DNA of 64,000 nucleotides from positions 3,078,501-3,142,500 of the forward strand of contig NZ_JACYGY010000001.1 in assembly GCF_015221875.1 (NCBI RefSeq), read 5' to 3'. The position numbers and the translations under genes were made by a program. Of the stretch, positions 62,044 to 64,000 are shown one piece after another. The DNA comes from Dyadobacter subterraneus (GTDB taxonomy: Bacteria; Bacteroidota; Bacteroidia; Cytophagales; Spirosomataceae). The notes beneath the pieces were generated by a model. That model ran no database searches. It saw nothing but the letters and a program-made list of their open reading frames with translations, and was not told the DNA's origin. Each line of letters opens with the position of its first letter. The first letter of the stretch is position 1.

Positions 62044-62084
62044 CTTTAATGAGAAATTAATGAACTGGTCGTAATGCATTGTTT

Positions 62085-63899
62085 ATGAGTAATATGAAAT
62101 CTTTGGTTGTCGTAAAATCTTCAAAAGTTGCGACCCGTTTTTATGAACGGGTTTTCAGTTTTGTTCTATTATTTTTCATTACTTCGGTTACCGGATTTGC
62201 TCAAACAAAACCAAATATTGTCTTTATTCTTACAGATGATCAGGGCTGGGGAGATTTGAGTATCAATGGAAATACAAATGTGCAAACCCCAAATATTGAT
62301 AAACTCGCCAGAGATGGCGCCCGTTTCTCCAGATTTTATGTTGCACCGCTTTGCGCACCCACCCGGGCAGGACTTTTAACTGGTCGCTATCATTACAATG
62401 CAGGTGTATATGGCGTTTCTAATTCCAAAGAATTCCTGAATCTTGATGAAGTTACGCTGGCTGATCTTTTTAAAAAGTCTGGTTATGCGACGGGCTGCTT
62501 TGGAAAATGGCATAACGGAAGTCAGTATCCATATCATCCAAACGGTCGGGGCTTTGATGAATTTTATGGTTTTTTGAGCGGGCATTATGCGAATTATTTT
62601 GATACCATGCTTGATCATAATGGTGAACCGGTGCGCAGTAAAGGTTTCATTACGGATGATCTGACCGATAAAGCGATCGGTTTTATTGAGAAAAATAAAG
62701 ACAAGCCTTTTGTATGTTATGTGCCTTATAATGCGCCGCATTCGCCTTTTCAGGTTCCTGACAAATATTACGACCGTGTTAAAGCCAGAGGTTTGAAACA
62801 ATTCAGCCAGAATATCAGTCAGGAAGATCCGGAAGTAACCATTTCTGCTTTGGCGATGTGTGAAAATATTGATGACAATGTGGGCCGGATTTTGAAAAAA
62901 CTGGATGACCTTAAACTGACAGAAAATACGATTGTAATCTACATGACCGATAATGGTCCTAATTCCTGGCGTTGGAATGGAAATATGAAAGGCAGGAAAG
63001 GTGTAGCTGATGAAGGCGGCGTGCGTGCACCGTTTTTTATCCGCTGGCCAGGCGTTATCCCAGCAGGAAAAATTGTAATTGACAACGCCGCTTACATCGA
63101 TATTCTTCCAACGCTTACAGATTTTGCAGGAATATCAACCTCCGGTACAAAACCACTGGATGGTGTTAGTTTGAAGTCATTGTTAAAAGGCGAGAAAAAC
63201 ACGTTGCCTGAAAGATATCTTTTTTCTTCTATTAATAAATTTAACAGTGTTAGGAAATGGCCCTATCTTGTCTCAGAAGGTAATTTGTATGATTTAGCAA
63301 AAGATTCAACCCAAAGCAAAAATATTGCGGCTGAATTTCCGGATATCTACAAAGACCTTTCCAGCCGGTTGAATTCCTGGTACAAAGAGTCGATGGCGAG
63401 AATTGATACGGTCCGCTGGATTCCTGTCGGTTACCAACAATTTCCCAAAACAACATTACCATCTCAGGACGCGAAATTATTTAGATCAAAAACAGGAACA
63501 TTATCATACAGCGCATCTGCACCGAATTCTTCCTGGATAGCGAACTGGAACGACACAGATTCTTATGCACTATGGGATGTAGATGTGCATACTTCGGGAA
63601 AGTATAAACTGAATATTCTATATACCATTCCGGAAGCCAATGCAGGAAGTACTTTTGATATTATATTCAATTCAAAATCGATCTCCGGCACCATTACAGA
63701 ACCTTTCGATCCGCCGCTTTTACCAAGCCCCGACCGTGTGAAGAGAAATGGTGAATCTTATGAAAAGGTGTTTAAAACGAAATTTGTAGGAAGTTGGGAG
63801 CTGGAAAAAGGAAAAGGTCAAATCAAACTTCAAGCAAAACAATTGAAAGGAAATCGTTTTGCAGATATTCGCGCGATTGAATTGATACTTATAAAGTAG
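62085..63899 (+). CDS. Cys-type sulfatase with C-terminal beta module, 604 aa
   Basis: The signal region is FSFVLLFFITSVTGFAQ. Core motifs are FILTDDQGWGD, FGly motif C90-A-P-T-R with AGLLTGRY, FGKWHNGS and YMTDNGPNSW. Residues about 465-604 add a beta-rich module (LWDVDVHTSGKYKLNILYTI, FADIRAIELILIK), like a carbohydrate-binding domain that is often fused to sulfatases. The frame opens at TTG 62079, ATG at 62085 is preferred, and 62094 is an alternative. Third gene of the leader-D operon, 41 bp after the enolase-type gene. No further gene is seen to 64000. Confidence 0.9.
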   Translation: MSNMKSLVVVKSSKVATRFYERVFSFVLLFFITSVTGFAQTKPNIVFILTDDQGWGDLSINGNTNVQTPNIDKLARDGARFSRFYVAPLCAPTRAGLLTGRYHYNAGVYGVSNSKEFLNLDEVTLADLFKKSGYATGCFGKWHNGSQYPYHPNGRGFDEFYGFLSGHYANYFDTMLDHNGEPVRSKGFITDDLTDKAIGFIEKNKDKPFVCYVPYNAPHSPFQVPDKYYDRVKARGLKQFSQNISQEDPEVTISALAMCENIDDNVGRILKKLDDLKLTENTIVIYMTDNGPNSWRWNGNMKGRKGVADEGGVRAPFFIRWPGVIPAGKIVIDNAAYIDILPTLTDFAGISTSGTKPLDGVSLKSLLKGEKNTLPERYLFSSINKFNSVRKWPYLVSEGNLYDLAKDSTQSKNIAAEFPDIYKDLSSRLNSWYKESMARIDTVRWIPVGYQQFPKTTLPSQDAKLFRSKTGTLSYSASAPNSSWIANWNDTDSYALWDVDVHTSGKYKLNILYTIPEANAGSTFDIIFNSKSISGTITEPFDPPLLPSPDRVKRNGESYEKVFKTKFVGSWELEKGKGQIKLQAKQLKGNRFADIRAIELILIK

Positions 63900-64000
63900 T
63901 CAGGGTAATGATATTATCAAACCAATTGAAAGATATTCAACTGTTTTTTTCATAAATCAGATTTTGTCTATGTCCCGATTTTACTACTATAAAATAATTA

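Noticed and set aside
63961..64000. Possible fifth leader-type promoter at the window end
   Set aside because: TTTTGTCTATG resembles the first half of the element, but the GAC arm is absent at the 19-bp position and the -7 box is poor.

Overview
The window reads as chromosome of a Bacteroidota species, most probably a Cytophagales member close to Dyadobacter (an inference from gene content; no search was possible). The evidence is: promoters of the Bacteroidetes type (TTG, about 19-21 bp, then TAnnTTTG), a SusC/SusD pair, many Cys-type sulfatases, lipoproteins with short signal peptides, few Shine-Dalgarno sequences, and an ISL3/ISAon1-type insertion sequence.

Layout. 1-7.7 kb: end of a repeat protein, two lipoproteins, then a GH95 alpha-L-fucosidase and a zinc alcohol dehydrogenase divergent from an AraC regulator and a ketopantoate-reductase-like gene. 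7.8-10.7 kb: a leader-controlled operon with an M28-like protein and a sulfatase. 10.7-17.5 kb: a decayed area with an AraC pseudogene (four in-frame stops), a Gfo/Idh/MocA oxidoreductase, an SDR remnant and a minus-strand AraC/reductase operon whose aldo/keto reductase is broken. 17.8-33.7 kb: housekeeping region (tRNA Lys-Leu-Lys, DEAD helicase, CbpA/CbpM, Ada-like protein, miaA, gltA, pdxH, DUF349 protein). 33.8-35.8 kb: duplicated tRNA-Thr genes and a complete IS with 8-bp target duplication. 35.9-42.4 kb: a TetR regulator and its likely target, a TolC/MFP/RND efflux operon with repeated operator-like sites. 42.6-64 kb: a sulfatase-rich region with six sulfatases, a SusC/SusD pair, a fatty-acid-hydroxylase-like protein, a thioredoxin with a rhodanese-like domain and an enolase-superfamily enzyme.

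The most interesting signal is a shared 5' architecture in front of four separate operons, each of which contains a sulfatase (sites at 7787, 42646, 46138 and 59725). Each has a Bacteroidetes promoter whose -7 element runs straight into a 19-bp element of the form GTC-N13-GAC (consensus GTCTATATATTTAATAGAC, palindromic in three). An ACCACC box follows in three of them (CCACC in the fourth), then short leader ORFs. Two of these ORFs are homologous peptides with an R-V-V-x9-C-C-C pattern that end in dense cysteine codons (QCCCS-stop and HCCCQPCCGQPCC-stop). The arrangement suggests a cysteine/sulfur-sensing attenuation or operator system that turns on sulfate-ester scavenging when sulfur is scarce. 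I do not recognise it as a described system.

The sulfatase operons fit together as a sulfur/carbon acquisition programme. SusC/SusD would import sulfated glycans or other sulfate esters. Periplasmic sulfatases would release sulfate. The neighbouring enolase-superfamily, thioredoxin-like, M28-like and hydroxylase-like proteins would act on the desulfated product or in maturation; those roles are inference.
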